Shown: positions 62,029 through 64,000 of the stretch, piece after piece
How the letters are laid out: every line of letters starts with the position of its first letter
How positions within the stretch are numbered: position 1 is the stretch's first letter
Assembly (NCBI GenBank): GCA_028714915.1
Contig: JAQTLL010000002.1
Location: forward strand, 124,001-188,000
DNA: 64,000 bases
DNA from: Sulfuricurvum sp.
GTDB taxonomy: Bacteria; Campylobacterota; Campylobacteria; Campylobacterales; Sulfurimonadaceae
Reading direction: 5' to 3'
Notes under the pieces: model-generated
The model's database searches: none
The model's input: only the letters and a program-made list of their open reading frames with translations
What the model was told of the DNA's origin: nothing
Made by a program: the position numbers and the translations under genes

Positions 62029-62840
62029 TCGAACAATTTATCCGTGAAGTATTAGCTGAAGATGTGGGGCGTGGAGATTTGTATGCTCGTGTATCTGTAC
62101 CTGTGGATGCCAGTGCGAAGATTATTGCCAAAAGTGATGGTGTATTTGCGGGGGAAGAGTATCTGCGTGTACTGGCTGGACTGGAAAAGTTTGAGATTTA
62201 TTGGCATAAACGTGACGGGGAACGATTTGTGAGAGGGGAAGTGCTGTTAGGTCTTAGCGGGAATTCCCATACCCTCCTTCGTATCGAGCGGACATTGCTC
62301 AATATGCTGTTGCATGCAAGTTCTATTGCAACTTTGACGCGACAATATGTCGATCTTGTAGCTCCCTACGGGACGAAACTGCTTGATACCCGAAAAACTC
62401 GTCCGATGTTGCGCAATTTTGAGAAATATGCCACCCGTATCGGCGGAGCGACCAATCATCGGATGGGGCTGGATGATGCGCTGATGCTCAAAGATACCCA
62501 TCTCAAAACGATTGAAAATTTAGAGCAGTTTATGGAAGAAGCGCGTGCCAAAATCCCTTTTACAGCGAAGATAGAGATTGAAGCCGAGACGATAGAGATG
62601 GCAAAGAAGGCGATGGAAGTGGGGGCGGATATTGTGATGTGTGACAATATGACTCCTGAAGCATTGCGTGAAGTGGTGGAGTATAAATGGATCCATCATT
62701 CAAGTGTTCTGCTTGAAGCCAGCGGAAATATTTCACTCAGCACCATTGAAAGCTATGCCAAAACGGGTGTGGATGCCATCAGTACAGGCTCCCTCATTCA
62801 TCAGGCCAACTGGATTGATATGTCGATGAAAATGGACTAA
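62025..62840 (+). CDS. nadC: Quinolinate phosphoribosyltransferase
   Basis: Converts quinolinate and PRPP to nicotinate mononucleotide. The 271-residue enzyme has E-R-T-L-L-N-M-L, the T-R-K-T-R-P loop, N-H-R-M-G-L-D-D and I-E-I-E-A-E-T, the usual active-site segments. It is the second gene of nadA-nadC-flhB and overlaps nadA by four bases. Confidence 0.96.
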   Translation: MIEQFIREVLAEDVGRGDLYARVSVPVDASAKIIAKSDGVFAGEEYLRVLAGLEKFEIYWHKRDGERFVRGEVLLGLSGNSHTLLRIERTLLNMLLHASSIATLTRQYVDLVAPYGTKLLDTRKTRPMLRNFEKYATRIGGATNHRMGLDDALMLKDTHLKTIENLEQFMEEARAKIPFTAKIEIEAETIEMAKKAMEVGADIVMCDNMTPEALREVVEYKWIHHSSVLLEASGNISLSTIESYAKTGVDAISTGSLIHQANWIDMSMKMD

Positions 62841-62843
62841 GCA

Positions 62844-63905
62844 GTGGCAGACGACCAAGAAAAGACAGAAGAACCCACCGCCAAGAAGCTCGAAGATGCC
62901 AGAGAAGAGGGGAATGTCCCCCGAAGTCAGGATACGGCGGGTGTCATTGTTTTATTTGTCGCTATTTTGGCACTTGTAATGCTGCTGCCCTTTATTGCAG
63001 AACATCTTTTGGGATTGGTCCGGTATTATTTTTCACTTATGAATCATCCCTTGGAAGAGACAAATCTCATTGACATGGCATTTGTAACAATGAAAGAGTT
63101 TTTGATTATGGCGTTGCCCTTTAGTCTTATTATTGCGATTGCCGGGGTAGCGGGTACGGTTTCACAGATAGGGTTTAATTTTACGACGAAGCCATTAACC
63201 CCTAATTTTTCGAAACTAGACCCCATTGCGGGACTCAAAAATATGCTTAGTATGCAAAAAGTACTCGAAGCGCTCAAAATTACCTTTAAATCCTTTGTTG
63301 CTATGGGAATTGGATTCCTCTTTTTTTGGTCATACATAAAAGAACTTCCGACGGTTGCCTTATTTGGTCTGTGGGAGCAGATGGGATGGTTTGAAGAGAA
63401 GGCGATTGTTTTGGCTTCGGTGATGCTGATTATTCTCTTTTTCTTTGCCATGATTGATTTGTTTCTTACTCGAAAACACTATTTTGATAAGCTCAAGATG
63501 TCATTGCAAGAGGTCAAGGATGAGATGAAAAATATGGAAGGGGATCCCCATATTAAAGCAAAAATCCGCCAAATCCAAATGCAGGCAGCACGTAAGAGGA
63601 TGATGTCAGCCGTACCTAATGCCGATGTCGTCATCACCAATCCGACCCATTATGCAGTGGCAATCAAATACGATGAGACGAAACATAACGCTCCTGTAGT
63701 GGTAGCAAAAGGGGTGGATAATATCGCCATTCAAATCAAAAAAATTGCTCGTGAAAATGGAGTCCATTTAGTTCAAAATCCCCCTTTGGCACGATCACTG
63801 TATGCTGAAGTAGAGATAGACCACCCTATCCCTGAGTTACTGTTCGCCGCAGTCGCGGAAGTATTGGCGTATGTCTATAAAATGGGTAAAAAGAGTAAGG
63901 GCTAA
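62844..63905 (+). CDS. flhB: Flagellar export switch protein FlhB
   Basis: Inner-membrane component of the flagellar type III export gate. The 353 residues have four membrane helices (about 28-55, 85-110, 140-165, 185-210) and the cytoplasmic N-P-T-H-Y-A-V-A-I self-cleavage site near residue 263. It starts with E-K-T-E-E-P-T-A-K-K-L. GTG start three bases after nadC. No other flagellar gene is in the window. Confidence 0.95.
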   Translation: MADDQEKTEEPTAKKLEDAREEGNVPRSQDTAGVIVLFVAILALVMLLPFIAEHLLGLVRYYFSLMNHPLEETNLIDMAFVTMKEFLIMALPFSLIIAIAGVAGTVSQIGFNFTTKPLTPNFSKLDPIAGLKNMLSMQKVLEALKITFKSFVAMGIGFLFFWSYIKELPTVALFGLWEQMGWFEEKAIVLASVMLIILFFFAMIDLFLTRKHYFDKLKMSLQEVKDEMKNMEGDPHIKAKIRQIQMQAARKRMMSAVPNADVVITNPTHYAVAIKYDETKHNAPVVVAKGVDNIAIQIKKIARENGVHLVQNPPLARSLYAEVEIDHPIPELLFAAVAEVLAYVYKMGKKSKG

Positions 63906-63914
63906 AGAAGAGAT

Positions 63915-64000
63915 TTATGAACCTAGAGTTAGGTAGAGATACTCAAAAATTTCACCGCTTTTAGCAAGAATGTCACTATCATCTAATCCATTAGCACGAA
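63915..64000 (-). CDS. C-terminal end of an unidentified gene (partial)
   Basis: An open frame on the minus strand runs from the window edge to a TAA at 63915-63917, coding for the last 27 residues, ending E-Y-L-Y-L-T-L-G-S. It is convergent with flhB. Too short to identify. Confidence 0.4.
   Translation of the reverse strand, partial: RANGLDDSDILAKSGEIFEYLYLTLGS

Overview
The window looks like a chromosomal segment of a free-living member of the Campylobacterota (Epsilonproteobacteria), most like the Sulfuricurvum/Sulfurimonas group. The basis is protein recognition by eye: a HsrA/CosR-type response regulator, a desulforedoxin-rubrerythrin-rubredoxin protein, an accA placed right after acpP-fabF, and compact operons with many 4-base overlaps. 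No search was run, so the genus is an inference. Coding density is very high. There are no insertion sequences, CRISPR arrays, rRNA genes or phage genes.

Layout. 1-2.7 kb: fatty-acid genes (fabG end, acpP, fabF, accA). 2.8-7.0 kb: a minus-strand run of HDOD protein, STAS/CheX-like protein, rpe, trpF and a DnaQ-like exonuclease. 7.2-12.2 kb: rpmB, argJ, prs, lepA, comF-like. 12.2-14.9 kb: an AsmA-like protein and an SLC13 carrier. 15.0-19.4 kb: grpE-dnaK behind a candidate HspR operator, then proA and an orphan ABC ATPase. 19.4-24.5 kb: ctpA, purC, purS, purQ, an SH3 membrane protein, plsC and crcB. 24.6-31.9 kb: two small RNA-binding proteins, an ABC-F ATPase, a DUF5718/DUF1653/SUI1 trio, a diguanylate cyclase and small unknown genes. 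31.2-36.5 kb: rubrerythrin, then apbE divergent from a porin, an FMN-binding protein and two small membrane proteins. 37.2-40.8 kb: potassium uptake (trkA, trkH) behind a diguanylate cyclase. 40.9-43.7 kb: an AAA ATPase, tRNA-Glu, tRNA-Lys, an XRE regulator with two palindromic sites, and another diguanylate cyclase. 43.7-52.7 kb: an eleven-gene run of three small exported proteins and a Bat/MoxR complex that ends in a second VWA-like pair lacking its metal site. 52.8-60.9 kb: tyrA, bamA, ppx, ferredoxin, a two-component system, folB and plsY. 61.0-64.0 kb: nadA, nadC, flhB and the end of an unidentified gene.

How the genes may work together. Most of the window is housekeeping. Two regions look like less-described envelope systems. 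The first is the apbE/porin/FMN-binding/membrane-protein module, a candidate covalent-flavin electron-transfer chain with its own divergent promoter and a perfect 16-base palindrome. The second is the enlarged Bat operon. At the nucleotide level the main signals are a two-hairpin element present twice with different stem sequences but the same folds (after accA and in the prs leader), a six-copy family of short intergenic inverted repeats, a candidate HspR operator at grpE, paired XRE operators, and a probable CTG start for trkH.
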